The notes under the pieces: model-generated
Databases searched by the model: none
What the model saw: the letters and a program-made list of their open reading frames with translations, nothing else
Told to the model about the DNA's origin: nothing
Program-made: the position numbers and the translations under genes
Part shown: positions 52,590 through 61,955 of the stretch, one piece after another
How positions within the stretch are numbered: position 1 is the first letter of the stretch
Layout: every line of letters begins with the position of its first letter
NCBI GenBank assembly: GCA_900770655.1
Contig: CAAGLA010000034.1
Span: 93,595-157,594, forward strand
Direction: 5' to 3'
DNA from: Bacteroidaceae bacterium
Lineage (GTDB): Bacteria > Bacteroidota > Bacteroidia > Bacteroidales > Bacteroidaceae
Length of the DNA: 64,000 nt

Positions 52590-53924
52590 TTATTTACAAA
52601 GATTACAGCTTTTGCAGCGGTTGAGTTCGCCGCGGAACCTCTTTTCTATGAGCAGGTGCAACCGGTCGCGAATGGCATCAATATTGATATTTTCTATAAC
52701 TTCTCCTGCAAAAGCGTACATAAGCAGATGACGTGCCTCGTCGGCCGGTATTCCTCGTTGCTGCATATAGAAAAGTGCATTCTCGTCTAATTGTCCGGCT
52801 GTTGAGCCGTGGCTGCACTTTACATCGTCGGCGTATATCTCGAGCTGTGGCTGTGCAAACATTCTTGCACAGCTTGTGAGGCAGAGGTTGCGGTTGGTCT
52901 GCTGTGAGGTTGTGTGCTGTGCCCCGGGTTGAATGAGCATCTTTCCCGCAAAGACTGCTGTTGACTCTTCGTCGAGAATGTATTTGTACAGTTCGTTGCT
53001 TGCTGTGTGGCTGCATTTGTGCTCTACAAGGGTGCGGTTGTCTATGTGCTGTCGCTTGTCGCCTATCGCCAGCCCGTTTATACAGCACTCAGCACCTTTT
53101 CCATTCAGCAAGACTTCAACCCTGTTTCTTGTGAATCCGTTTGTCAGGGTTATGTTACAATGATTGAAGTGGCTGTCGGCTGCCTGTTCCACGTATATGT
53201 TGGCAATTCTTGTATTGCTCTCTGCTGTTTCCTCTATCTCATAGAGGTCGAGCGATGCACCACGCTCTACGAATATTTCTGTTACAAGTGTCGACAGCGA
53301 TAGCTTATCCTGCGAGGAGTGGTCGCACAAAAGAAGGCTTGCCTTGCTGTTTTCGCCTGCGATAATGAGCAGACGTCTGCTCGACAGCATATCTACATTT
53401 GCCTTTACTAGCGCAACAATCTGTATTGTTTTTTCAATGTTTGTGTTAGCAGGTATGTAAAGAAGAACGCCGTCTTGTACAAATGCAGTGTTGAAAAGGG
53501 CTATGCTGTCGCCTTTGCTTGCCAGCCTGTTATAGTAGGGGGCAAGTAGAGAAGGGCTCTTTTCGGCTATGGCGTTGAGGCTGTCGAGTATCACCCCATT
53601 GGGCAAAGCCTTGTTTTCGCTTGTGTGGAATGTGTCGTTTACAATATATGCCTTGTGCGTACTGAGGTTCGGCACGTCGCAGGTAAATATCTCTGTCGGC
53701 ACCACATTGGTTGTTACGCGACCCAGATTCATCCCAAAATCGGCTGCAAATCTTTTGGCAATATCGGTGTGCAGCCAATCCTCTTCGGTTGGCTTGGGGA
53801 AGAGAGCCTCTTTGAATTTCTCAAAGGCCTCTTGCCGTTCGCTGTTCAGCAGAGCGGAAGAGTGGCTCTCTATGAGCTCTCTGTTCTTCTCAAAAATATC
53901 TATGTACTCCTCTTCGTGGCTCAT
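52590..53924 (-). CDS. sufD: Fe-S cluster assembly protein SufD
   Basis: 444 residues. The beta-helix core shows INIVALVKAN-like strands, RHIDNRTLVEHKCSHTASNELYKYIL and AQHTTSQQTNRNLCLT; the C-terminal GSTAGQLDENALFYMQQRGIPADEARHLLMYAF matches the SufB/SufD family end. SufD partners SufB in the SufBC2D scaffold and helps with iron entry. It overlaps sufC by 4 bp and precedes sufS by 7 bp. Confidence 0.95.
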   Translation of the reverse strand: MSHEEEYIDIFEKNRELIESHSSALLNSERQEAFEKFKEALFPKPTEEDWLHTDIAKRFAADFGMNLGRVTTNVVPTEIFTCDVPNLSTHKAYIVNDTFHTSENKALPNGVILDSLNAIAEKSPSLLAPYYNRLASKGDSIALFNTAFVQDGVLLYIPANTNIEKTIQIVALVKANVDMLSSRRLLIIAGENSKASLLLCDHSSQDKLSLSTLVTEIFVERGASLDLYEIEETAESNTRIANIYVEQAADSHFNHCNITLTNGFTRNRVEVLLNGKGAECCINGLAIGDKRQHIDNRTLVEHKCSHTASNELYKYILDEESTAVFAGKMLIQPGAQHTTSQQTNRNLCLTSCARMFAQPQLEIYADDVKCSHGSTAGQLDENALFYMQQRGIPADEARHLLMYAFAGEVIENINIDAIRDRLHLLIEKRFRGELNRCKSCNLCK

Positions 53925-54682
53925 TGTGGGTTCTCGTTTTTAATCCAATCATACCCGCGTTCTTCGAGTTCCATAACAAGTTCGGGGCCGGCTGTCTTTA
54001 CAATTCTTCCGTTGTACAGCACGTGTACTATGTCGGGCTTAATGTAGTCGAGGAGACGTTGATAGTGGGTTATGACAATGCTCGATGTATCCTCACGCTT
54101 TAGTTTGTTTACGCCTTCGGCTACTATTCTCAGAGCGTCAATGTCGAGACCTGAATCGGTTTCGTCGAGAATGCTTAGCGTGGGCTCCAGCATTGCCATC
54201 TGGAATATTTCGTTTCGTTTCTTTTCGCCGCCGCTGAATCCCTCGTTTACCGAACGGTTCGCGAGTTTGTTGTCAAGGTTTACAAGCGCACGCTTTTCCC
54301 GCATCATCTTCAGGAAATCTGTTGCGTTCATAGGGGCTTCGCCTCTGTATTGCCTTTTGGCGTTTATTGCGGCACGCATAAAATAGGTTATGCTCACACC
54401 GGGAATCTCTACCGGGTATTGGAACGACAAGAAGAGACCTTCGTGGCTTCTGTCCTCGGGTGATAGGCTCAAAAGGTCCTTTCCTTTGTAGTAGACTTCT
54501 CCCTCAGTTACGGTATATGCCGGGTGTCCTACCAGAACATTGCTCAGCGTGCTCTTGCCCGAACCGTTAGGGCCCATTATGGCGTGCACTTCGCCGGCTT
54601 TAACAGTGAGGTCTATGCCTTTAAGTATCTCTTTGCCGTCTATTGTGGCGTGAAGGTTTTTAATTTCGAGTAAGTTTTCCAT
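53921..54682 (-). CDS. sufC: Fe-S cluster assembly ATPase SufC
   Basis: 253 residues. ABC ATPase motifs: Walker A GPNGSGKST, the signature FSGGEKKRNE (about 151), Walker B TLSILDETDSGLDIDAL, and the switch His in IVITHYQRLL. SufC drives conformational change in the SufB-SufD scaffold. It sits between sufB (13 bp) and sufD (4-bp overlap). Confidence 0.97.
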   Translation of the reverse strand: MENLLEIKNLHATIDGKEILKGIDLTVKAGEVHAIMGPNGSGKSTLSNVLVGHPAYTVTEGEVYYKGKDLLSLSPEDRSHEGLFLSFQYPVEIPGVSITYFMRAAINAKRQYRGEAPMNATDFLKMMREKRALVNLDNKLANRSVNEGFSGGEKKRNEIFQMAMLEPTLSILDETDSGLDIDALRIVAEGVNKLKREDTSSIVITHYQRLLDYIKPDIVHVLYNGRIVKTAGPELVMELEERGYDWIKNENPQ

Positions 54683-54695
54683 AATCGTTCTTTTT

Positions 54696-56135
54696 TCATC
54701 CTACTGCGCCTTCGAGTGAGACGCTCAACAATTTTTGTGCTTCAACAGCGAACTCCATAGGCAGTTTGTTAAGTACCTCTTTGGCATATCCGTTGACAAT
54801 TAGCCCTATAGCCTCTTCGGTGCCTATACCGCGTTGGTTGCAGTAGAACAGTTGGTCTTCAGATATCTTTGATGTTGTCGCTTCGTGTTCAACTACCGCA
54901 CTGTTGTTGTGTATGTCCATATATGGGAATGTGTGGGCTCCGCATTTGTCGCCAAGCAGCAAAGAGTCGCATTGGCTGTAGTTGCGTGCTCCTTCGGCGT
55001 TCTTGCTCACACGTACCAGTCCACGGTAGGAATTCTGGCTTTTTCCGGCAGAAATTCCTTTGCTTATTATTGTACTCTTGGTGTTCTTGCCCAAGTGTAT
55101 CATCTTTGTTCCGGTGTCGGCCTGCTGGAAATTGTTTGTCAGTGCCACCGAATAGAACTCGCCTTGCGAGTTGTCTCCGCGCAGTATGCAGCTTGGGTAT
55201 TTCCAAGTTATGGCCGACCCTGTCTCCACTTGTGTCCACGACAGCTTGCTTCCTGCACCACGGCAATCGCCACGCTTGGTGACAAAGTTATATACACCGC
55301 CTTTTCCTTCGGCATCGCCGGGATACCAGTTCTGAACGGTGCTGTATTTGACTTCGGCATTCTTGTTCACAACAATCTCTACTATGGCTGCGTGCAGTTG
55401 GTTTTCATCGCGCATAGGAGCTGTGCAGCCTTCGAGGTATGAAACATAGCTCTCTTCGTCGGCAATAATTAGAGTACGTTCGAACTGTCCTGTATTTGCC
55501 GCGTTAATCCTGAAATATGTGGAAAGTTCTCTTGGGCAGCGTACTCCCTTTGGTATATATACAAACGACCCGTCGCTGAAAACAGCGCTGTTGAGTGCGG
55601 CAAAGAAATTGTCGCGGTAGTTGACAACCGTGCCCAAATATTGCCGTACAAGTTCGGGGTGCTCCTGAATTGCCTCGCCCATTGAGCAGAAGATAATTCC
55701 TTTCTCTTTAAGTTCTTCTTTAAAAGTGGTCTTTACCGACACAGAATCCATTACAGCGTCAACGGCTGTGCCGCTTAGTGCCAGGCGCTCCTCAAGCGGA
55801 ATTCCCAACTTCTCAAAGGTTTTCATCAACTCCGGGTCAATCTCCTTGTTCTCCTTGCTCTTCTTCAGCGGGTCGGCGTAATATGAAATGCTTTGGTAGT
55901 CAATGGGCGGAATGTTTAGATGTGCCCAAGAGGGCATCTTCATCTTCAGCCAATGACTGTATGCCTGCAGGCGGAACTCCAGCATCCATTCAGGCTCGTT
56001 CTTCTTTTTCGATATAAGCCTTATGGTGTCTTCGCTTAGCCCGCGTTCTATAATTTCTGTCTTTACTTTACTGACAAACCCGAATTCGTATGCCTTGTTT
56101 GCAAGTTTGGTCAGTAAATTGTTCTTTTTTTTCAT
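54696..56135 (-). CDS. sufB: Fe-S cluster assembly scaffold SufB
   Basis: 479 residues. Characteristic segments: [71 protein letters not shown], and [22 protein letters not shown] near the C-terminus. SufB is the site where the nascent cluster is built. First suf gene in the transcript, overlapping cvpA by 4 bp, which ties Fe-S assembly to the translation-factor operon upstream. Confidence 0.97.
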   Translation of the reverse strand: MKKKNNLLTKLANKAYEFGFVSKVKTEIIERGLSEDTIRLISKKKNEPEWMLEFRLQAYSHWLKMKMPSWAHLNIPPIDYQSISYYADPLKKSKENKEIDPELMKTFEKLGIPLEERLALSGTAVDAVMDSVSVKTTFKEELKEKGIIFCSMGEAIQEHPELVRQYLGTVVNYRDNFFAALNSAVFSDGSFVYIPKGVRCPRELSTYFRINAANTGQFERTLIIADEESYVSYLEGCTAPMRDENQLHAAIVEIVVNKNAEVKYSTVQNWYPGDAEGKGGVYNFVTKRGDCRGAGSKLSWTQVETGSAITWKYPSCILRGDNSQGEFYSVALTNNFQQADTGTKMIHLGKNTKSTIISKGISAGKSQNSYRGLVRVSKNAEGARNYSQCDSLLLGDKCGAHTFPYMDIHNNSAVVEHEATTSKISEDQLFYCNQRGIGTEEAIGLIVNGYAKEVLNKLPMEFAVEAQKLLSVSLEGAVG

Positions 56136-56623
56136 CTATCTAAATCTCTCTTCGCTTCTTCGATGACTAAAAAGGTTGTTCCTGCTATCTCTTTGTATAA
56201 CAACGATTCGTTTTGCGATGTTCTGCCCGTGTACTCATTGTCGGGGTATATCTCTTCGCTCACTCCTACAGCAACCGATAGAATAAGTATTGCAAAATAG
56301 GTGGTGAACATTGCACCAAGAATCTTGTCCACAATTCCTAAACATATAAGACCAAAGAACTTGGATAGTATTGTTCCTGTAATGTGTACCAGCAGAACAA
56401 CAATGCCAAGTACAAGAATGAAGGCAATAGGGGCACACAAGGCCGAATCCCAGCCCGTGAGCCCGGATATCCACTCTCCTGTACTGTTATATGAGTTAAT
56501 CGCTTGGAACAAACCAAGTGCTACGCCCGCTCCAAACGAAAGCTGTTTTATAATTCCTGTCTTGTAACCCATAGTGAAACCTATCACTATGGTTACAAGA
56601 AGGATTATATCTAGTAGGTTCAT
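56132..56623 (-). CDS. CvpA-family membrane protein
   Basis: 163 residues with four predicted membrane helices: [56 protein letters not shown] and a fourth near [16 protein letters not shown]. GxxxG-rich helices and the N-terminal DIILLV pattern fit the CvpA family, linked to colicin V production in E. coli and to envelope stress elsewhere. Located between infB (13 bp) and sufB (4-bp overlap), the usual Bacteroidales position. Confidence 0.88.
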   Translation of the reverse strand: MNLLDIILLVTIVIGFTMGYKTGIIKQLSFGAGVALGLFQAINSYNSTGEWISGLTGWDSALCAPIAFILVLGIVVLLVHITGTILSKFFGLICLGIVDKILGAMFTTYFAILILSVAVGVSEEIYPDNEYTGRTSQNESLLYKEIAGTTFLVIEEAKRDLDR

Positions 56624-56636
56624 TGCGTTGTGTTTT

Positions 56637-59483
56637 TTACAGTTTCTGCTTTACTTCAACTTCAACGAATGTTTCAATAATATCTCCGACCTTAATATCG
56701 TCCTGAGATGTCAGGCTGATACCGCATTCGTAGTTTGTACCCACCTCTTTGACATCGTCTTTGAAACGCTTGAGCGCTGCAAGACTGCCGGTGTGAATTA
56801 CAATACCGTCGCGTATGAGGCGTGCACGGTCGGTGCGTTTTACCTTGCCCTCGCGTACCATACAGCCGGCAACAGTTCCCACCTTGCTTATATGGAATGT
56901 CTCACGAACCTCAATTGTTGCAGTAACCTCCTCCTTGACAATTGGAGCAAGCATACCCTCCATAGCTGCCTTCACCTCTTCTATTGCATCGTATATTATA
57001 GAGTAGATTCTTATATCCACACCTTCGTTTTCGGCAACCTTGCGGGCCGTTACAGAAGGACGCACTTGGAAACCGACGATAATTGCATCCGATGCTGCCG
57101 CAAGGCTCACGTCGCTCTCTGAAATTTGACCTACAGCCTTGTGAATTACATTTATCTGTATAGTCTCTGTAGATAGCTTTATGAGTGAATCGCTGAGTGC
57201 CTCTATAGAACCGTCCACGTCACCCTTGACAATGATGTTGAGTGTCTGGAAGTTTCCGAGTGCAATACGGCGGCCAACCTCGTCGAGTGTGAGCATCTTT
57301 TGTGTACGCAGGCCCTGTTCGCGTTGCAGCTGTTCGCGTTTGCCGGTAATTTCCCTTGCTTCGCGCTCGCTCTCTACAACGTTGAATGTGTCACCTGCGG
57401 CAGGAGCTCCGTTGAGACCGAGGATAAGTGCCGGTTCGGCTGGCTTAATCTCGTTTATGCGTTGGTTACGCTCGTTGAAGATAGCCTTTACCTTTCCCCA
57501 CTGTGTACCGGCTACGACAATATCTCCAATCTTCAGGGTACCGTTCTGTACAAGTACAGTGGCTACATATCCACGTCCCTTATCGAGTGTCGACTCAATG
57601 ACAGAACCTGTAGCCTTGCGGTTGGGGTTTGCCTTCAGGTTAAGCATTTCGGCCTCGAGCAGCACCTTTTCCATAAGCTCTTCTACGCCCATACCTTTCT
57701 TTGCCGAAATCTCCTGTGACTGATATTTGCCGCCCCAGTCCTCGACAAGCATATTGAGGTTTGCGAGTTCCTCCTTAATGCGGTTGGGGTCTGCTGTCGG
57801 CTTGTCGCACTTGTTTATGGCAAATACAATAGGAACTCCGGCTGCCATAGCGTGGTTGATAGCCTCTTTTGTCTGTGGCATCACGTTGTCGTCGGCAGCA
57901 ATGATAATGATTACAATATCGGTAATCTTTGCACCGCGGGCACGCATCGCTGTAAAGGCCTCGTGACCCGGAGTGTCGAGGAATGTAATGTGCTTGCCAC
58001 TCTCCATCTTCACGTTGTAGGCACCGATATGCTGTGTAATGCCACCGGCCTCACCGGCGATAACATTTGCCTTGCGTATATAGTCGAGAAGTGAAGTCTT
58101 TCCGTGGTCTACGTGTCCCATTACTGTGATGATTGGTGCACGTGGCAACAGGTCTTCTTCGGTGTCGGCGTCCTCTTCTATGGCGTTTGCAACGTCGGCG
58201 CTGACATATTTTGTAGTGTAACCGAACTCTTCGGCAACAATGTTTATGGTCTCGGCATCGAGGCGCTGGTTAATTGATACCATTATACCAATGCTCATAC
58301 AGGTTGCTATGACCTGTGTTACCGACACGTTCATCATACTTGCCAGCTCGTTGGCTGTCACAAACTCGGTGAGCTGCAGAACTTTGCTCTGCTCCATCTC
58401 CTCACTAATCTGCTGCATCTGTCTTTCGGCTGCCATATCGCGTTTTTCCTTGCGGTATTTTGCCGATTTATTAGACTTTCCGCGACTGGTAAGGCGGTCG
58501 AGTGTCTCTTTTATCTGTTTTGAAACATCCTCTTCGCTCACATCGCTTTTGTCGAAGCGCTTGTGCTGGCGATCGCGGTCCTTGCGGCTACCCTGTGAGG
58601 GGTTGTTGCCGTTGTTCTTGTTGCGGTTGGCATTCCACTCCTTGTCGTTGCCGCTCTCCTTTACGTCGTTTATGTCGACACGCTGGCTGTTGATGCGCTG
58701 ACGTTTCTTCTTCTTGTCTCCGTCGTTGCCACCATTCTGTTGGCGGGCAGCCTCGCGCTGTTGCTTGCGCTGCTCCTCACGCTGTTTGTCTTTCTCTTCA
58801 CGCTCCTTTTTCTTCTCTTCCTTGCTCTTCTTCTTGGGTCGTGTCGATTGGTTAATGGCAGAAAGGTCTATCTGGCCTATGATATTCAATTTGGGCGCAG
58901 CAACCTCTTCAACCTGAGTGAGCTGCTGTACCTCTGCCTTTGGCTCGTCGCTCTTTTCAACCTCAACGGCAGGAACCTCAACGGGTTTTGCCTCTTCTTC
59001 TTTCTTTGCAGGAGCCTCTGCAACAACCTCTTTTTCCGGCTCTTCTTTTTGGGGTTCAACCTTCGTGGGTTCTTCCTTCTTTGGCTGGCTCTTCTTGTTT
59101 AGGGCGTCGAGGTCTATGCGGCGTGTAACCTTTATTACGGGAGCCTCTTTCTTTGGCTCCACCGGGGCAGGCTGCTCTGTCTTGGCAACCTCAACAACGG
59201 CAGGCTCGGCTGGCGCAACAGGGGTTTTCTCCACCGGCTTCTCCTCAACAGCTTGTGCAGCCTTAGGCTTTTCTCTGTTCTGGCGTTCTTTGGTGAAGTT
59301 GTCCGACTGTATGCGGGCCTTCTTGTCTGCGCTGAACTCCTCTATAAGCATCTCGTAACCGGCTTCGGGGACAACAGCGTTAGGGTCTTCCTTTATTTCG
59401 AATCCCTTTTTCTGCAGGTAGTCCACAATGGTGGAGAGACCTAGATTGAGCTCTTTCTGTACTTTATTTAATCTTATTTTCAT
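56637..59483 (-). CDS. infB: Translation initiation factor IF-2
   Basis: 948 residues. An N-terminal IF2_N helix ([28 protein letters not shown]) is followed by a long disordered linker rich in Lys, Glu, Pro, Ala and Arg (about 60-350). The GTPase domain carries [15 protein letters not shown] (about 455), DTPGHEAF and NKCDKP. Domains II-IV end at [13 protein letters not shown]-2 brings initiator tRNA to the ribosome. The linker is longer than in E. coli, as in many Bacteroidetes. It follows nusA by 21 bp. Confidence 0.98.
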   Translation of the reverse strand: MKIRLNKVQKELNLGLSTIVDYLQKKGFEIKEDPNAVVPEAGYEMLIEEFSADKKARIQSDNFTKERQNREKPKAAQAVEEKPVEKTPVAPAEPAVVEVAKTEQPAPVEPKKEAPVIKVTRRIDLDALNKKSQPKKEEPTKVEPQKEEPEKEVVAEAPAKKEEEAKPVEVPAVEVEKSDEPKAEVQQLTQVEEVAAPKLNIIGQIDLSAINQSTRPKKKSKEEKKKEREEKDKQREEQRKQQREAARQQNGGNDGDKKKKRQRINSQRVDINDVKESGNDKEWNANRNKNNGNNPSQGSRKDRDRQHKRFDKSDVSEEDVSKQIKETLDRLTSRGKSNKSAKYRKEKRDMAAERQMQQISEEMEQSKVLQLTEFVTANELASMMNVSVTQVIATCMSIGIMVSINQRLDAETINIVAEEFGYTTKYVSADVANAIEEDADTEEDLLPRAPIITVMGHVDHGKTSLLDYIRKANVIAGEAGGITQHIGAYNVKMESGKHITFLDTPGHEAFTAMRARGAKITDIVIIIIAADDNVMPQTKEAINHAMAAGVPIVFAINKCDKPTADPNRIKEELANLNMLVEDWGGKYQSQEISAKKGMGVEELMEKVLLEAEMLNLKANPNRKATGSVIESTLDKGRGYVATVLVQNGTLKIGDIVVAGTQWGKVKAIFNERNQRINEIKPAEPALILGLNGAPAAGDTFNVVESEREAREITGKREQLQREQGLRTQKMLTLDEVGRRIALGNFQTLNIIVKGDVDGSIEALSDSLIKLSTETIQINVIHKAVGQISESDVSLAAASDAIIVGFQVRPSVTARKVAENEGVDIRIYSIIYDAIEEVKAAMEGMLAPIVKEEVTATIEVRETFHISKVGTVAGCMVREGKVKRTDRARLIRDGIVIHTGSLAALKRFKDDVKEVGTNYECGISLTSQDDIKVGDIIETFVEVEVKQKL

Positions 59484-59504
59484 TCGTGATAGTTTCTTTT
59501 TTAA

Positions 59505-60782
59505 TTATTCTTCGTCGCTGTCATATTCCTCGTCTTCGAATTCTGCCTGAAGAACTTCGATAACGTGGTCAACTGTGTCCTCTTCGAGGTCGGCCTTCTC
59601 AATGAGTACTTCGCGCGGGGTGTTCAGAACTGCCTTTGCGGTGTCGAGACCAATCTTCTTTATAGCCTCAATTACCCACTCTTCAATCTCGTCGTTGAAT
59701 TCATCGAGGTAGATATCGTCTTCCTGCTGCGCGTCAATCTCACGGTAAACATTGATTGTGTACTCGGTAATCATACTTGCGAGCTTAATGTTAAGACCAT
59801 CCTTGCCTATAGCCAAAGATACCTCCTCTTTCTTGAGGTTGACATCGGCTACGCGCTTCTCTTCGTCGAGTGTGATGTCTTGAATCTTCGCGGGGCTAAG
59901 AGCACGCTTAATGAACAGCTCAACGTTGGAAGTGAAAGGTATAACGTCTATATTCTCGTTGCGCAGTTCGCGTACAATGCCGTGTATGCGTGAACCTTTT
60001 ACACCTACGCAGGCACCTACCGGGTCTATGCGCTCGTCGTATGTTTCAACGGCAATTTTCGCACGTTTTCCGGGGATGCGGGCAATCTTCTTTATTGTTA
60101 TTAGACCGTCGTTAATCTCGGGAACCTCGAGCTCAAAAAGGCGCTGCAGGAACATTGGAGATGTACGGCTGAGAATAATCTTGGGGTTGTTGTTCATATT
60201 GTCGACGCGTGCAACCACGGCGCGTACATTGTCGCCCTTGCGGTAGAAGTCGCTTGGAATCTGCTCGCTTTTCGGGAGAATGAGCTCGTTGCCTTCGTCG
60301 TCTACAAGAAGAAGCTCTTTTTTCCATATCTGGTAAACCTCGGCGCTGACAATCTGTCCTATCCTTTCGCTGTACTTGTTGTAGAGACTGTCTTTTTCGA
60401 GTTCCAGAATCTTCGATGCAAGTGTCTGGCGCAAGTTAAGGATAGCGCGGCGGCCGAATTCAGCAAAATTTACAATTTCGCTAACCTCTTCACCCTCTTC
60501 AAAGGTGTCGTCTATAAGCTGTGCTTCGCTTAGAGAAATCTCGAAGTTGCTGTCCTTTACATCGTTGTCGGCAACAACAACGCGGCGGCGCTGAATCTCA
60601 AAGTCACCGCGGTCGGGGTTTACGATAACGGAGTAGTTCTCGTCGGTACCGAACATATTTACCAATACTTTGCGGAAACTCTCTTCGAGTACGCTTATCA
60701 TTGTTGTGCGGTCGATGTTCTTCGACTCCTTAAATTCTTGAAATGTATCAAGAAGGCTGATTGTTTCTTCTTTTTTTGCCAT
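59505..60782 (-). CDS. nusA: Transcription termination/antitermination factor NusA
   Basis: 425 residues: the N-terminal RNA polymerase-binding domain (SLLDTFQEFKESKNIDRTTMISVLEESFRKVL), S1 domain (RIGQIVSAEVYQIWKKELLLV), and KH1-KH2 (GACVGVKGSRIHGIVREL, LAIGKDGLNIKLAS). The long acidic repeats of E. coli NusA are absent; the protein ends in a short acidic tail (EDEEYDSDEE). NusA controls pausing, termination and antitermination. One base after rimP's stop codon and before infB. Confidence 0.97.
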   Translation of the reverse strand: MAKKEETISLLDTFQEFKESKNIDRTTMISVLEESFRKVLVNMFGTDENYSVIVNPDRGDFEIQRRRVVVADNDVKDSNFEISLSEAQLIDDTFEEGEEVSEIVNFAEFGRRAILNLRQTLASKILELEKDSLYNKYSERIGQIVSAEVYQIWKKELLLVDDEGNELILPKSEQIPSDFYRKGDNVRAVVARVDNMNNNPKIILSRTSPMFLQRLFELEVPEINDGLITIKKIARIPGKRAKIAVETYDERIDPVGACVGVKGSRIHGIVRELRNENIDVIPFTSNVELFIKRALSPAKIQDITLDEEKRVADVNLKKEEVSLAIGKDGLNIKLASMITEYTINVYREIDAQQEDDIYLDEFNDEIEEWVIEAIKKIGLDTAKAVLNTPREVLIEKADLEEDTVDHVIEVLQAEFEDEEYDSDEE

Positions 60783-60783
60783 T

Positions 60784-61251
60784 TTATTTGAAATTTATAA
60801 TATACTTCGTGTATTTAATTCCGTCGTAGGTGAAATATATATCCTCCTCGACTATTTGCGGGCGTTTAATGCCTTCAATTTTCTCTTTTTTGCTTACAGT
60901 TACGGCAAACTGCTCCTCTGTAGCCTCTTTCAGAATTCCTTTGATTTTTTTGCCGTCTTTGGTGAGCACTTCAACCTCGAGCCCTATATGGTTCTTGTAT
61001 TGCTGCAACACTTTGAATGGCTGTCCAAGCCCGGCAGAACCAACCTCCAACTCAAAGTCCTCGGTTTCACGGCTCAGCCCGCTCTCAATGTGTCGGCTCA
61101 ATTCTGCGCAATCTTCAATCCACACACCTTCGGCGTGGTCAATCTCCACTGTAATCTTGTCGTCCTTACTGATAGCTACGTCGACCAAAAAATATTCCTT
61201 GTTGGCGAGCCATTCGTTTGTCAAATCGATTACTTGTTGTCTGTCAATCAT
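60784..61251 (-). CDS. rimP: Ribosome maturation factor RimP
   Basis: ATG 61251 (MIDRQQVIDLTNEWLANKEYF) gives 155 residues, the family length; the open frame to 61335 runs through the leader hairpin. N-terminal RimP domain with VEIDHAEGVWIEDCAELSRHIESGL, then LEVGSAGLGQPFKVLQQYKNHIG and a C-terminal SH3-like domain (GKKIKGILKEATEEQF). RimP assists 30S subunit maturation. First gene of the nine-gene rimP-nusA-infB-cvpA-sufBCDS-rnhB run. Confidence 0.95.
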   Translation of the reverse strand: MIDRQQVIDLTNEWLANKEYFLVDVAISKDDKITVEIDHAEGVWIEDCAELSRHIESGLSRETEDFELEVGSAGLGQPFKVLQQYKNHIGLEVEVLTKDGKKIKGILKEATEEQFAVTVSKKEKIEGIKRPQIVEEDIYFTYDGIKYTKYIINFK

Positions 61252-61307
61252 ATAAGTGTATATATTTAAAAGAATGATATGATTATCTTTTTGGTAAATA
61301 TGAAAAT

Positions 61308-61327
61308 GAGGGGCTTGCCGGCCCCTC
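61308..61327 (-). promoter_or_regulatory. GC-rich hairpin in the leader of the rimP-nusA-infB operon
   Basis: GAGGGGC and GCCCCTC (7 bp, 6-nt loop) begin about 11 nt after the predicted start of the leftward transcript and about 57 nt before the rimP ATG. No U tract directly follows in the leftward sense. It may stabilise the 5' end or be a regulatory site; role unknown. Confidence 0.45.
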
Positions 61328-61345
61328 AACATCATCTTTGCAATG

Positions 61346-61377
61346 CAAATTTAGCAAAAAACGACAATTCCTGCAAA
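61346..61377 (-). promoter_or_regulatory. Promoter of the rimP-nusA-infB-cvpA-suf-rnhB run
   Basis: On the minus strand TTTG (61374-61377), a 20-bp spacer and TAAATTTG (61346-61353) match the Bacteroidetes consensus exactly. Predicted leader of about 85-90 nt before rimP. Confidence 0.75.
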
Positions 61378-61467
61378 TCTTTCCCTGTTTTTTGCAGCCT
61401 TGTTTACAATTATTGCTTCATTTGTTCCAATAGCTTTTGCGCTATCTTTTCTTTTCTCTTTTAAGAG

Positions 61468-61499
61468 CTTGCCCGAGAGGCTTTGTTTTGCTATATTCG
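61468..61499 (+). promoter_or_regulatory. Candidate promoter for the 61519 gene
   Basis: CTTG (61468-61471), a 20-bp spacer and TATATTCG (61492-61499), each one base off consensus, 19 bp before ATG 61519. Confidence 0.5.
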
Positions 61500-61518
61500 C
61501 GCAGAAAATTTACAATAT

Positions 61519-61953
61519 ATGAAAACAAAGAGAAGTTCAAATTCAAATATGAGGTTTCTCTATGGCAGTGTATTCTTCTTTGCCATAATAATCCTCTCGA
61601 TAATGCTTTTTGTCTATTATGCAATGAAGGAAGCTGCCAAGAAAAGCGTGGCAGAAAAGTTTGTATACACAGTCTCTTTCTCTCAGGAATTTGAGGGGGC
61701 TGAAGGGCGTGTTTTTCTCGATGATAGTCTTCTATACAGTGGCAGTCCGGTTATCCCCGATTCTATAATAACGGCACAGCGCTATACCACCCGTGCTACA
61801 AACAACGAGGGCAAGGTGCAACAGCAAGTGCATTTTAGCGAATCGTCGGTACTTAGGGTTGAGGTCGCCGGTGTCGACACTGTGGAAATGGTTGTCGGCA
61901 ACCGAGATGCCTTCTTTGTTATGCCCGGTGATAGCGGTATTGTCTTAGACTGA
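61519..61953 (+). CDS. Single-pass membrane protein of unknown function
   Basis: ATG 61519 (MKTKRSSNSNMRFLYGSV) gives 144 residues; the frame is open to 61483 but the added part overlaps the promoter. One membrane helix (about 14-34, YGSVFFFAIIILSIMLFVYYA) and a beta-rich outer part with SFSQEFEGAEGRVFLDDSLLYSG and FVMPGDSGIVLD. No domain recognised; the outer part could be a small beta-sandwich. It converges with the S41 protease gene with 2 bp between them. Confidence 0.65.
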   Translation: MKTKRSSNSNMRFLYGSVFFFAIIILSIMLFVYYAMKEAAKKSVAEKFVYTVSFSQEFEGAEGRVFLDDSLLYSGSPVIPDSIITAQRYTTRATNNEGKVQQQVHFSESSVLRVEVAGVDTVEMVVGNRDAFFVMPGDSGIVLD

Positions 61954-61955
61954 TA

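Noticed and set aside
57181..57723. Long rightward open frames opposite infB (also 58240-58701 and 58918-59358)
   Set aside because: Ser/Arg/Thr-rich translations of the IF-2 antisense strand with no recognisable domain; infB is complete and conserved.
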